From Narthecium ossifragum (lineage: Eukaryota; Streptophyta; Magnoliopsida; Dioscoreales; Nartheciaceae), in assembly GCA_963920575.1 (NCBI GenBank), contig OY986973.1:21929851-21993850 (forward strand): DNA of 64,000 bases, given 5' to 3'. Below are positions 51,182-63,600 of this stretch, piece by piece (positions within the stretch are counted from its first letter, which is position 1; each line of letters starts with the position of its first letter). The notes beneath the pieces were generated by a model. The model was not told where the DNA came from. It made no database searches and was given only the letters and a program-made list of their open reading frames with translations. A program made the position numbers and the translations under genes.

Positions 51182-51504
51182 GCACTGCAATTGATAGAGG
51201 AGCAGAAAGGGCTAGTTACATCGATCGATTGACTACGGATGAGGTTTGTTTTGAAATGGTTAGAATGAGAAGAGAATCTTTTATGGCGTTGTGCAAAATA
51301 TTACAAGATAGGAAGCTTGTAAACAATACAAGTTACACGACTGTAGAGGAGCAAATGCTGATGTTCCTACACATAACTTGACATAACGTGCACAAAAGGG
51401 TGATAAAAAACATCTTCATGAGATCTGGTGAGACAGTGTTGAGATATTTTAATTGAATCCTAGCTGCTATAGGAGCATTTCGGGATGATTATGTCAAGCC
51501 TCCA
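51182..51504 (+). pseudogene. PIF/Harbinger transposase N-terminal remnant
   Basis: Matches 11339-11665 (AERASYIDRLTTDEVCFEMV..., GETVLRYFN). Cut by the LTR at 51505, so only the region before the DDE nuclease is left. Confidence 0.75.
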
Positions 51505-52856
51505 TGTGAGGACCCGTTCCTCTATCCTCGTGGCTTGTTGTTTACCCCAAGGGCAATTTGGGAAATTGCGCCTTGGCGGTCGTTTTCACACTGGGTGTGC
51601 ACACACAGACCTTGTTTGGTGCTTGTGGTTGTTCTAGGCAGGGGAGACCGATCTACATGGAAGTGGAGATCGATCTCTCTGTGCCTGGTGGTTGCCGTTC
51701 TGGGCAAGGGAGATCGATCTGCATTGGCATGGAGATCGATCTCTCTGTGCCTGGAAGTCGTTGGCGGTGGCATCCGAAGGACGGCCACGGCGATGGCCGT
51801 CGCTTCCCCTGTCAGGGGAGGGAAGACTTTCCCTCCCCTCCCCCTGCTTTTCCCCGCCTTCGCCGGCTTTCCCCGGCTTTACCCCTTCCCCTCATCCTTC
51901 CTTTCCTTCTCTTCTTCTCTCCCGCGAGCTTCGTTCCTCTGCTTCCCCTGTTTCCGGCTGAGAGCTTTTCTTCGCCGTTCTTTCTCCTCCGGCCACCTTT
52001 CCTGGAGTTTGAAGGCTCGTTGGGTTCGTGGCGAGGCAAGGAAGATCCTAGGCTAGGCTTTGTGGATCGAAGCTGCGTTGTGGAGGTAGGGTTCTCTCTC
52101 AAAACTCCGGATTGTATTTGGGTTTGAAATCCGGGTTTTGTTTTGCTTAGATCTCCTTGTGGAATTGATGTTTTCCGGTTTTGAAGCCTTGAGTAGCTTC
52201 GTGGCACTGAGATCTACCAGCCCACCTAGTTTGGTGAGGAATGGTGGCGGTTTCCGGCGGTATTCTTCGCCGGCCGGCCGCCGGAAGACCCAATCCAGAT
52301 CGATCTCATGGGATGAGATCGATCTTGGTCGGGGTGGCCCAGGCCGCCCGAGCGAGAGCGATCTCCCTGGGGATCGATCTCTTGGCGGCTGGTGTCAGGC
52401 GACAGTGAGTCTTACGTCACCTACGAGATCGATCTCCATATGGGTGGAGATCGATCCCGCGGGGGTGACCTGGACTGGTGTTACTCGCCTCGAGGAAGAT
52501 CGATCTCATGGCTATATGAGATCGATCTCCTTCAGTGCAGAGAGGGTTTTTACTTGTTTAAATGCTGTTTTGCCCGCGGGGCTTCGCATACAAGTGGTTT
52601 CTTTGACGGTTTTGCCCTCGGGGCTTACATGTTGCATATTATGCTTATTGTTTACTGCTTTGTGGTTAACCGAGGGAGTAATGAACCCTCGGAAATGCTT
52701 AGTATAGTGGGCCATGGGTTATGCCCTTTACCGCTTTGTGGTGAACCGAGGAAGTCATGATCCTCGGGAGTTGTTCGACAATAAAATCGCTATCTCGGGG
52801 TGAGATGTTTGCCCATTTTATTGTGATCAAAAATTAATATACATGTGGTGGGAGAT
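51505..52856 (+). mobile_element. Tekay-like LTR, right end not found
   Basis: Starts TGTGAGGACCCGTTCCTC and matches the first ~110 bp of the solo LTR at 12383-14713, but in plus orientation. AGATCGATCT motifs cluster at 51650-51740 and 52295-52530. CT-rich DNA covers 51820-51990. The expected GGGCGCGACA end is absent; the Tat LTR probably interrupts it. No reliable gene inside. Confidence 0.65.
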
Positions 52857-55267
52857 TGTGAGAACAACACTCCTGAGTTCCCTGTATCATCACAAGCTGT
52901 ATATCTCTTTCTCTTTGGACATGCATACTCATGATGAGACTGGCAACTCATCATTTACATCCCCGTAGGGAAGACCCCTGATTAAGGATCCGAGACTCAA
53001 AATCCTATTACATCATCTAAAAAAAGGAAGCAGTAGAAGGGTATTGGGTGGAGGCGGAGCCTCCACCCTCACCTTTGTTGGTGTTGATCTACCTTTGTCT
53101 TCCTTCTTAATCTCCTGGGAGTTGCTGCAGGTCTTCAAAATTGATAGAGGCTCGGTTGGGGGAACCCCAAGAGCTGAAGAATTTGTTGTAGGACCTCGTC
53201 GATTTGATGAAGGACTTGCTCTAGGAGTTGGTGGTGGGCTTGCTGTGGATCCTTCAGGAGCTGCTGGAGGACTTGGTGTCGGACCCTTGAGAGTTGATGA
53301 AGGAGTTGCTTTAAGATCTCCAAAAGTTGGTGAAGGATTTCCAGAGTTGAAGAAACTTCAAGAATCAATAGCGACTCCCAGCGGGTGGATTGAAGTCCAT
53401 GTGGGTTTTGCTATCTCTTGAAGAACTTCAAGAATCAATAGCCACTCCCAACGAGTGGATTGAAGTCCACGTGGGTTTTGCTATCTTTTGAAGAACTTCA
53501 AGAATCAATAGCCACTCCCAACTGCTATCTCTTGAAGAACTTCAAGAATCAATAGCCACTCCCAACAAGTGGATTGAAGTCCACGTGGGTTGTGCTATCT
53601 CTTGAAGAACTTTTAAGAACACGAAAAACGCGAAGAATAAATTTTAGATTTTCAGAGCTCAGCCTCCTCTTTTTCAGAGTGTGGCTTTGCTCTCAAATGC
53701 CTCACGTCCGGTCTGTTTGCCTTCATCCCCTCCCCCCTCTATTTATATGTGTTTTGGAGAGGTTTCGGCGGGCTGGTCGAATTTCGAAAAGTGGTTAGTT
53801 GGCTGAGATATTCTCGGTTTGAGAGGAGATTGGAATCTTCTCATTTATTTGGAAGACACGTGTGTGTCAAAGAGCCAAGGGGAGCTCAAATTCGTTGGGA
53901 AATATGGATGTTGTTCCCTCGGAAGTTTTTGTTAACCTACACCCTACCTTATGTTGCTCCTTTGGAACTCTTCCTTAAGCTAAACCCTACTCCAAGTCTC
54001 CATTTATATGATGCCATGTCACATCTTATCATGCTGATGGAAGGCTTGGACGTAGGTATGCGCACTTTTGACTGATTTTAGATTTGAATTTTAGTTTGGG
54101 GAGTTGAGATTTGGGTGGTTAATAGGGTAGGATTTAGGTAGTTTGGATTTAGGGTTGGGTATATCAAATCTATTTGAATTCAAATTCGAATCATGAATTT
54201 GAGTTTCAAATTTTATATGTTTGCTTAAATTTTGAATATTTTATTGAATTTTTAAATATTTAAACATGTCGTAGATAATTTACCCTAATGCCCTTGGGCA
54301 ATGGTAAATTACCAGAATACCCTTTTTTATCGATCATATATGTTTTTGGACCGAAATACCCCCAAAGCAGATAGAGGTGGCTTTACATATATTTTCGGAC
54401 CATTATACCCCTAGATGACCAAAATACCCTCGCCCCCCATAGCTTGTGTAGGATGCCATCGAAGCTTTACAAAGGCTGATATGAGGGTGAAATTACCAAA
54501 ATACCCTTTTGGTGCTTTGGTTGGTGTAAAGTCTATATATGTTTTGGACAATAATACCCCTAAAGTAGATGATACTTTAAAGGGCGGAGGACATATTTGT
54601 CCTGTGTACGTGGAAAATATGCATTTTAGAGTAAATGACCAAAATACCCCCGGGGGCTAAATGATCAAAATACCATTTTTCATGTTTTGGTTTGTATATG
54701 ATGTCTTCAAAACCATCATGAACTATTTTGGAATGTTGTAGTTGGGTCAAGTCTATATTTGGCTAGAATGACCAAAATACCCCTAGAAGGTAAAACTTAC
54801 CGAAATACCTTTAATGCTTTCGGTTTGTATAAGATGTTATAAAAACCATACGGGGATATTTCTTAGATATTGTAGGAATCCTGAACACGTATTTTAGTCA
54901 AAATTTCCAAAATACCCCTGGTGGGCAAAATTACCAAAATGCCCCCGAGTCTACTTAGCTTTTGTAGGATGCCGTAAAAGCTATATAGGGTTATGATAGG
55001 ATATTTTAGAGAGTTCAGGAATGTATTTTACCCTGAATTCTTAAAATACCCTTGGGCGGGTAAAATTACCAAAACACCCTTTGTTCTCCCGATTTGTGTA
55101 GGATACCATCAAAACCGTGGAGAATCGCATATAGAGCAATATATGTGCGCTCTATGAGCATTCGGGTCTGTTTGCTTGGTGATGTGTCTTTGAGAAGTGT
55201 TTAAGACGAGTAGGGGCAATTTCATAAATACTCCAAAATTTGACCTTAGTCAAAATTGGTGTCTACA
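52857..55267 (-). mobile_element. 3' LTR of Tat-lineage element
   Basis: On the minus strand the LTR starts TGTAGACACC at 55267, directly after the polypurine GAGGGGGCATC. The other end is uncertain; TGTGAGA at 52857 is the best candidate. Inside, in plus-strand terms: a perfect 10-bp hairpin (53046-53068), tandem repeats of about 70 bp (53350-53612), and many degenerate copies of 'accaaaatacccc' (54290-55090). The plus-strand ORF at 53044-53421 spans repeats and is not supported as a gene. Confidence 0.65.
53350..53612. repeat. Tandem repeat, ~70 bp, about four copies
   Basis: Unit runs from AACTTCAAGAATCAATAG to GGGTTTTGCTATCTCTTG; the third copy is internally shortened. Contains an inverted pair CTTCAAG...CTTGAAG at unit borders. 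Confidence 0.85.
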
Positions 55268-55651
55268 GATGCCCCCTCGAGGCTTGCGTGTGAGATTATT
55301 GTAATTTGAACACGCAAGGCTCGAAGATTTTTTTATTATTATTATTATTTTATTTTTTTTAATTTAAATTTTAAACCTTTTGGCTTGAGGGATGAAGCCG
55401 GATTTTTGGATAAACTTGAATTTGAAATCATGGTTTATCGGATACTTGGGAGCATATCTTATCATGAGGATCTGAACAAGTTAAACCAAATCAAATCTCA
55501 ATCTAACCGATTGCTCTCTATATATATAGAGGCAAAAACAGTATGTTCCCTACTTTCATATTTCAGTCGCCGCATCAACGGGGGCAGAGTGAGGTTTTGT
55601 TTGCTTTCCGACCTTGGGATGTTCGATGTTGGATGATGAGGGCACTATGCT
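55268..55651 (+). promoter_or_regulatory. Polypurine tract and TATA region before the antisense ORF
   Basis: The minus-strand polypurine tract lies at 55268-55278. In plus orientation a symmetric CTATATATATAG at about 55518 sits 130 bp before the plant-mobile-domain frame and could serve as its TATA box. An AT-rich (TTA)n stretch is at 55330-55365. Confidence 0.4.
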
Positions 55652-58319
55652 TTGCAACATTGGTATTGCGGGGCTATCTATTGCTCGCTGGGACATTACA
55701 CTATTGATGAGCAGTTCTTTTGTGGCTTGATGGAGAGGTGGTGCCCAAAGACGAATACTTTTATTTTTCGCTACGGAGAGTGGACTATCACTTTACTTGA
55801 CATCTTCCACCTCACGGGCCTTCCCATTGTTGGCGATTTTTATGATGAATACATTCCAGATCCAGATCATGTCTTTATCAATGCTAAGGAAAGGTCAAAA
55901 TATCCCATGTTCTTTCCTACTGCCCAGAAGCTTTTGCAAATATGGACGAATCTGCGTGTTAAAGGTGACATTGTTGTTCCTTTTGAGACATGGGTCTCAT
56001 ATTTCTACAGAGGTCCACTCCAATTTTGCCCTAAGGATGCTCCTCCCAACAGAGAACAATATTCTGGGGATTTTGATCCGATTAAGGAGTTTGGACGAGA
56101 GCTTTACATAGCGGCCTTTATTTCTGTCTGGTTATGCCGCTACGTGGTTCCTGATGCTGATTTTGGGGTTCGCCAAGGGGTATTTATAGCAGCATCTTGG
56201 ATGGCTGAAGGACATGCCTTTTCTTTAGCTCCAGCGGCATTATGTTCTCTTTATAGAGGGATGAGGGTTATGTGCGAACACCCTTCTGGTCCTGGTTTTG
56301 CCAAGATGAGCTGGGGGATTCATATTTTGGGAGGTTGGGTATATCATCACTTGAGAGGGACTTTCTTAAAAAATGCCTTCAAGTTATGGAACCTTCCTAA
56401 GTTTGAGGAAAGTTTTCATATTCCAGCCTTAGGGAATTCCATGTTCCACTCTCCTGTGAAATTTTCAGCAGAAGGGGCGCGAGATAGACTTGATTCGAAG
56501 GATGCTTCGTATTCCAGCCGACTACATATCCTGCCAGAATTAAGGGCGGCTATTGGTATTCAGCGAGTACCACGGAGGTCGGATCAGACATTGCTCACTT
56601 CTTTATCACCATTCGTCGTGGTATACTTACTTGGAGATGGGCCTCTCAAGAATCAGCCATGTATGCAAAGCCCTACAACCCCCATAGGGTGGCGAGGCAA
56701 TTTGGTTTTGACCAGGGCATACCTGACGTTGGCCTTTTGTATCCTTTGGAGGAAAATCGTCCTGGGGTATTTTATTGTCATCAGGAGCACCTCCTTAGGC
56801 CGGGTGATGGAGAGAAGTTTTTTTATACTTTCAGCAACAAACGAGGGAGGACTTCTATTGCTTGGGCTAGATGGTGGGCAGATGGCACACATGCCTTCTT
56901 TTCCACTATAGTCCCTCAGTTACGATCAGGAATGTTAAAAGGGTCATCTTTGCTTGAGATAAGAGAACGGACTAATTATGTTTTATATTCCCCTCGGCCA
57001 GACTGCTGGGATTCTGTGTGCCAAGCTTCTCCTGTAGAAAAGAATTCCAAGGCTCGTGACCTCAAGAGGTGCGAAGGCCTTGTTATAAAGCGCTTTGGAA
57101 AAAGGCTACAAGAGGAATGGAGTTTATTTGATGCTGAAGCCAATTTTAGAAAGAAGGCTCTGGCGACTCGAGGGCCCATTCTGGCCAGTGCTCCGAAGGT
57201 TTGGATTCTTTCCTCGATTTTTGAATTTCGCTTGTCCTTTCTTCTCTCCTTTTATATATATATATTTTTTGTCTACAGCCCATCCATGGCATAGGGAAGA
57301 GGTTACAATGCGTAGAGGCCAACTCTTCAAAGGATAAACTTGCTTTTTCCAAAAGAAAAAAAGTTGCATATGAAGCACCTCAAGCTACTGATGTCTTGGA
57401 GCGTAGCATAGCTGAGGAGGTTGCTTCAGGTGCTTTGACTGATCCTTTGCCTACTGATTTGGTGGATTTATCTACTGAGGAATTGATAACTGCAGTTACA
57501 GCTATTTTTCATGATTTCGCAGGAGAGCAGCAACCCTGTATTGAGGCTGCTAGTCCCCTTGCCGGAGCCGAGGTTGCCAGTCCCCTTGCCGGAGCCGAGG
57601 TTGCCAGTCCCCCTACGGCTATAGTACAACCGATTATTAAGACTGGGAGGAGAGATGTAGGCTCTTCTCGAGGCCCAATTGTTTCGCCTGCAACTCTCGC
57701 CGGCCATCTTGATTCAGGGGCCCTTCACCAGTCTTTAGTCGACCTTTGGACAGAGACTGAGAAGAGAATGTTGAAGATATATCTACCTCAGCTAAAAGCT
57801 CATCGTAACTCTGAGACCCTGGATGTACACATCGCGGAGTTGACTCGCTTCTTGCCTCAGCAGGACCTTGGCTCATCTTCCTTGAAGAAGACCTTGGAGC
57901 TTCTTACATCCCAGGCCTCTTTATGCCGCTCAGAATCTCTCAAGGAGGTTGAGGCCTCTCAGAAGTGCGAGAAGACTCTTCATGAGCTTTCCAGGCAAGT
58001 TGAGTCGGTTGAATCCGAAATGACGGAGATATGCCAGAGCCAGGCAAGTCTTCTTCCGCAAATTAAGGAACGGGAGGCAGGGGTGGCTACACTCAGAGCT
58101 AAATTACTGGAGGAGGAGGAATTATTGAAGATTCTTACCAACCAAGCTACTGCTTTGGAGAAGAGCAGACTAACATGTGCGTCCACTCTGGAGGAGCTGC
58201 GGCAAGTTCATGCTAACGCAGTGGAGTCCTTAGATGCCCTTGAGGAGAACTCGAAAGTTGATGATCTTCGCGCAGAGCTGGATGATATCTACATGACCTT
58301 AGAGACGTGGAAGTCTTAA
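55652..58319 (+). pseudogene. Plant mobile domain ORF, antisense inside Tat element
   Basis: The N-terminal half matches the plant mobile domain (PMD, aminotransferase-like): ERWCPKTNTFIFRYGEWTIT, LLDIFHLTGLPIVGD, then PYNPHRVARQFGFDQGIP. The C-terminal part is separate, rich in Glu/Leu/Gln and likely coiled coil (58000-58315), and includes a tandem ASPLAGAEV duplication. A phase-0 intron with GT/AG ends fits at 57199-57278. The frame changes by one base near 56570, and no ATG precedes the domain in frame (the first is at 55730), so it looks damaged. PMD is known both in plant genes and as an extra ORF in some Ty3 elements. The location between pol and 3' LTR, in antisense, fits the latter. 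Confidence 0.75.
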
Positions 58320-59925
58320 GATCTCTTTCTTTTCTTCCTCTGTTTGACATTTGTTCAGCCCGTATATAATGCAAACTCCGTTCTTGTATGTTGCTAGAGA
58401 TTTGTAGTTTGTGAATAAAGCTCTCATTCTTCCTCTTTTTTCAAGATCTTGATGTAGCATGGATAGAAATTTTATTCGGACTGCAATGATGGCGCGATGC
58501 AGAGGGCACCAAAGACGGGGGACCCTTGGGTTGTTCTGCTCTTCTTCCTCTTTTTTTTTTTTTGACAGTGGTAGGGCGTACTCGCCAGAGCGGAAGAGGT
58601 GGCGCCATGCTGATCTGAATTTTGCCGGAGAAGAGATATCCGGTGGAGTCGAGGAATGTCGCTCGAGCGTCGAAGCTGGTGGCATTGAAGGCTGAGCTAT
58701 CCAACCATCGAAGTTGGTGCTGTTCGCGCGTCGAAGCAGTGCTGTCCGCGCGTCGACGCTGGTGTATGACCTCCATCGCCATGGCAGCTCCACTCGAGTT
58801 GGACCCAGAGAAACACGAGCTGGAACAGGGGAAACCGCCATCCGTGCTGAGAAGCTCACCGTTAGGGGGAGATGAGGACGTCGCTGAAGAAGATCTCGGA
58901 GGGCCATTGATGCCGCGAGCTTGAAGCCTCGGATGGCGACGGACGCTCCCTTCTGGGATCAACCCACGAACGGAGACGGAGCTCCGCAATGAGGGTGCGC
59001 CGGAGGTCTTCTTCTTTCTTGATTCCCCGCTCCTCTCCAAAGGCCGGCGAGTCGCGTGGGTTGCTAGAGGCTGTCATTGGAATGGGTTTCGCTGGGTATG
59101 GGGTTTGTTGCGGCGGGCTCGCGGCTGTGCACGGCGGTGAGAAACGGCCACTCTTGGTTGGATCCGATGTCTCGCCGGCGTCTCTGGGACTCCGCGATGA
59201 AGATGCGCCATGGGTTCTCTCCTCGAGCTGGATCGAGGACGGCGACAGTGGTCCTCGAGCTGGAGGAAAACTGGCGACGGCGACGGAGGTCCTCGGGCTT
59301 GAGCAAGGTGGGCGACGGCATAGTAGACCGGCGATCTCTCTTTTGTAGCTTCTTCATAGGGCTTTTTCAGTGAAGGAGAAAGTGTTCGGCCGAGGTGGAA
59401 CTCGCTGCGGATCTCGGCGGAAGGCAAACCCATCGGAGGGCGGCACCAAGTCCCACGTCGCTCGGCGTCGGGACTAGGAGCTTGGTGACGATCTCGGCGG
59501 AAGTCGCGGGGGAGCGCGAGCTCGGGTGGCACCATGGTGGCGGATCGGGCGATGGAAGCATAGAGGAGCTGAAGGAAAAAGATAAGGAAGAGGGGTGGCA
59601 GCATGAGGCCCTTGGGTCGCGTGTTGCCCCCTGCTAGTTTTTTTTTAGTTTTTTTTTTCCTTTGTCTTTTCCTTTTTCGTTTTGGAGCTTTGTGTCTTCA
59701 CATATTGCCTATCTTCGCTTTGTGATAGGATTGCCATTAGTGAAGTTTCGCGGGCGAGGTTAAACAAGAGCCAGGATAAACCTCGCTGGGGATGTAGATC
59801 GGCGCGGAGGAGACGGTGATGTTGATAGTGTAGATCTCCGTCGACGATGGTGGTTGATGCAGTGAGCTTGAGTTTGTCTTCAAGCATTTTTTTTTTTTAA
59901 ATAAATGCTTTGGACTTGCTTTTCA
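58320..59925. other. Unassigned region inside Tat element
   Basis: Begins with a T/C-rich, polyadenylation-like end of the PMD ORF (AATAAAG at 58415). Then about 1.2 kb of GC-rich sequence (58450-59640) has long frames on both strands that match nothing I recognise, bordered by T-runs (58549, 59638, 59887). It may be captured host sequence or element-specific filler. Confidence 0.35.
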
Positions 59926-60617
59926 TTCAAAACTTGAAATACACATGTGCTTATCAGTTTAGGCCCGTGAAGCTTGAGGCATACATGTTGAAATCTATGC
60001 TTTACCGACAGTTTATACTCGTATGGTTTGGAGTGTCATTGCTTGCAGTTTAGGCTCGTGCAGCTTGGAGCAGTGCAAAATATTTTATTTATGCTATCAG
60101 TTTAGGCTCTTGAAGCTCGGAGCATACATATATATATATTTTGTGCTGTCAGTTTAGGCTCGTGAAGCTCGGAGCAAAGCGGATGAGAAAATGTTGTGCC
60201 TATAGTTTATACTCGCAAGGCTTAGAGTAATATTGCTTCTGTTTAGGCTCGTGAAGCTTGGAGCATACATATATTTTTTGTGTGCTGTCAGTTTAGGCTC
60301 GTGAAGCTCGGAGCATGTGTGTTGAGATTTATGTTTTACCGACAGTTTATACTCGTATGGTTTGGAGTATCATTGCTTTCAGTTTAGGCTCGTGAAGCTT
60401 GGAGCGTTTGTGTGTTTGGAACTTGGGTTCATGGAGCTTTCTGGCATTTTGCTTTTAGTTTATACTCGTAAAGCTTGGAGTGTCATTACTTGCAGTTTAA
60501 GCTCATGCAGTTTGGAGCATGATATGTTTAAATTTGTGTTTTGCCAACAGTTTATACTCATATGGCTTAGAGTATCATTGCTTTCAGTTTAGGCTCGTGA
60601 AGCTTGGAGCATATTAC
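59926..60617. repeat. Alternating tandem repeat next to integrase
   Basis: About fifteen copies of two related phrases alternate: GTTTAGGCTCGTGAAGCT followed by yGGAGCA, and AGTTTATACTCGTATGG followed by TTTGGAGTATCATTGCTT. Tandem repeats between pol and the 3' LTR are common in Tat/Ogre elements. Confidence 0.85.
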
Positions 60618-60619
60618 AT

Positions 60620-63600
60620 TTAAGAATAATAACGCTTTAAGAATTTACCGTTCACCGGTGGTGGGGTATATTCACCATCTGGAGAAACGATCTTGTAAGC
60701 CCCGCTGGTATAAACCTCTTGTACTACGAACGGCCCTTCCCACTTGGGTTCGAACTTCCCCTTGGTCCTTCTTGTAACAATCATCGGCCGGACTACGGCG
60801 AGAACATGGTCTCCTACTTTGAAGGAACGACGCTTCACTTTTTTGTCAAAAGCTCTGGAGATCCTTGCTTGATACATTTCCAGCCTCTGCTGGGCCTCTA
60901 GTCGCTTTCCTCCAAGCTATCGAGCTCTTCAAGTCTTAACTTGGCCATTTGGTCTTCTGTCAGTTGTCCTTGCAAAGCCACTCTGAGAGAAGGGATCTGC
61001 ACTTCGAGGGGAAGGACGGCTTCACCTCCGAAGACAAGAGAATAAGGGGTTGCCCCCGTTGGAGTTCTTACTATGGTGCGATATGCCCACAGGTTCTCCA
61101 GCAGTTTTTCGTGCCACTCTTTCTTGTTTTTGTGAACTACTTTCTTTAGGAGTTTGCAGAGAACCTTATTGAAAGCTTCTGCTTGTCCATTAGCTGCGGC
61201 GTTATATGCCGAAGAAAAATGGTGTTTAATTTTGAACTTGGCACAAAATGTTTCTACATTTCTATTCTTGAATGGCGTGCCGTTGTCCGAGATGAGTCTT
61301 GCCGGGACTCCGAATCGGTACACAATCTGTGTTTTGATGAAAAGTACTACTGTTTCAGCCTTCACGTCTTTCAAGGGGATTGCTTCTGCCCATTTGGAGA
61401 AGTAATCTGTAGCTGCCAGGATATAGCAATGCCCTCTTGATGACGAAGGTTGAATAGGGCCAACTACATCTAATCCCCATGCCTCGAAAGGCCAGGATAT
61501 ATTTGTAGGATGAAGTGGCTCTGGAGGCATATGTATAAAGTCAGCGTGAATTTGGCACACATGACATTTCCTAGCATGTTCAATAGAATCTCGCACCATG
61601 GAAGGCCAATAATATCCCAAGTGTTTCAGCTGGTGATATAACTTGGGGCCAGATTGATGTGCTCCACATACACCTGAATGGACTTCTTCGAGAGCTGACG
61701 CTGCTTCTTCGCTAGAGAGACACCGCAACAAGAGCCCGTCAAAGGATCTTTTGTAAAGTGTGTTGTCAATATATGTATACTTTGTCGCTCTTCTTCTTAG
61801 CTTTTGTCTTTCTTGGGCATCAGAAGGGAGCGCTCCAGACATGAGATAATCCGAAAGCGGGGTTCTCCAATCTTCTATATTAACTTCAGATGTGGAGATG
61901 GCATTAATGAGTACCGGTAGTTGTTTAGTTGGAATTTCTTCGAGCAGTGGGGGAAGGACTGTCTTTCCTCTACTCTGATTTCTAGTACTTCTGTAGGTGA
62001 GAGGGACATAGCTGCAGCAAGACTAGCCAATGCATCTGCCTTTTGGTTTTGTGACCTTGGGACATGCTGGATCTTCAGCTCCCTGAAAGAGCTAATGAGT
62101 CCTTTGGCTTTTTGATAGTATGGGACTAATTCTTCCTTTTTGACGGCATACACGCCGAGAAGTTGATTCACAATGAGCTGGGAGTCTCCATAGGCTATAA
62201 GCGGATCCATCCCCATTTCTGAGGCTATCTCCAAGCCTATAATGAGAGCTTCATATTCTGCCATATTGTTGGATGAAGCAGATGTTAATGTAAAAGAGTA
62301 GGGGATAAGAGCTTGTTCTGGAGTAACAAAGATCAATCCCGCCCCTGCTCCTGACCGCCTGCAGGCTCCGTCGAAGTACATTTCCCAAGAGGACTGAATA
62401 TCAATCATGAAGACTTCTTCGTCTGGAAGATCATCATTTAGGACTTCATCATCTGGGATTGGATAAGCAGCAAGGAAGTCAGCCAAAGCTTGTCCCTTGA
62501 CTGCCTTCTGTGGAACATATGTTATATCAAACTGGGATAATAACATAGCCCATTTTGCCAGTCGCCCAGATAAGGTCAATTTCTTTAATATATACCGCAA
62601 AGGGTCAGCTCTAGAAATGAGTTGTAAAGGGTGCTCCAAAAGATAGTGACGGAGCTTCTGGGTGGCAAATACTAAGGAAAGGCAAATTTTTTCCATTTCT
62701 AAATAGTTATGCTCGGGTCCAACCAGAGTTCTACTCAGGTAATAGAGAGCTCTTTCTTTGCCTTCGTTGTCTTGTTGCACCAGTAGGGCACCAAGTGATC
62801 CAGGAGAAGTTGCCGTGTATAGAATCAAAGGCTTTCCTTTGATAGGAGAGGCAAGCACTGGTGGATTGATTAAGTACTCTTTAATGCTTTGGAATGCATT
62901 TTGGCATATTTCATCCCACTCAAAGGGTGTCCCTTTCTTCATTAGGTGAGAAAAGGGTTTGCAACGTCCCGCCAAGTTTGAGATGAATCTTCGAATATAG
63001 GCTAGCCGACCTTGAAGACTCTTGAGTTCATGAAGATTCCGAGGTGGTGGCATTTCTAGAATGGCCTTGACCTTAGAAGGGTCGACCTCGATTCCTCGTC
63101 TGCGTACTACAAAGCCAAGGAGCTTCCCTGATGTGACACCGAACGCACACTTCATGGGGTTCATTTTCAGATTGTACCGCCTCAGTCTGTGGAAGACTTC
63201 GGTTAGGTGCTTGAAATGATCTTGTCGATGTTTTGTTTTCACCACAAGGTCATCGACGTAGCATTCTACGATGTCGTGTAGAAGGTCACTAAAAATAAAT
63301 GTCATAGCTCTCTGATAGGTAGCTCCGGCATTCTTTAACCCAAATGGCATCACTGTGTAGCAAAATATTCCTTTGGGTGTACGGAAAGTCGTGAGTTCCT
63401 CATCTTCAGACGCCATTTTTATCTGGTTGTAGCCTGAGTATCCATCCATGAAAGAAAGGATTTCATGACCAGTTGTCGCATCCACTATAAGTTCGGATAT
63501 GGGCAATGGGAAATCATCCTTTGGACATGCTTTGTTTAGATCTCTGAAATCTATACAGAGTCTAAGCTTGCCGTTTTTCTTCTTCACAGGTACAATATTT

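Noticed and set aside
53044..53421. 125-codon open frame in the Tat LTR
   Set aside because: Spans a tandem repeat and LTR sequence; no family resemblance.
58441..59604. Several long frames on both strands in GC-rich DNA
   Set aside because: GC-rich composition removes stops in all frames; no domain recognised in any of them.
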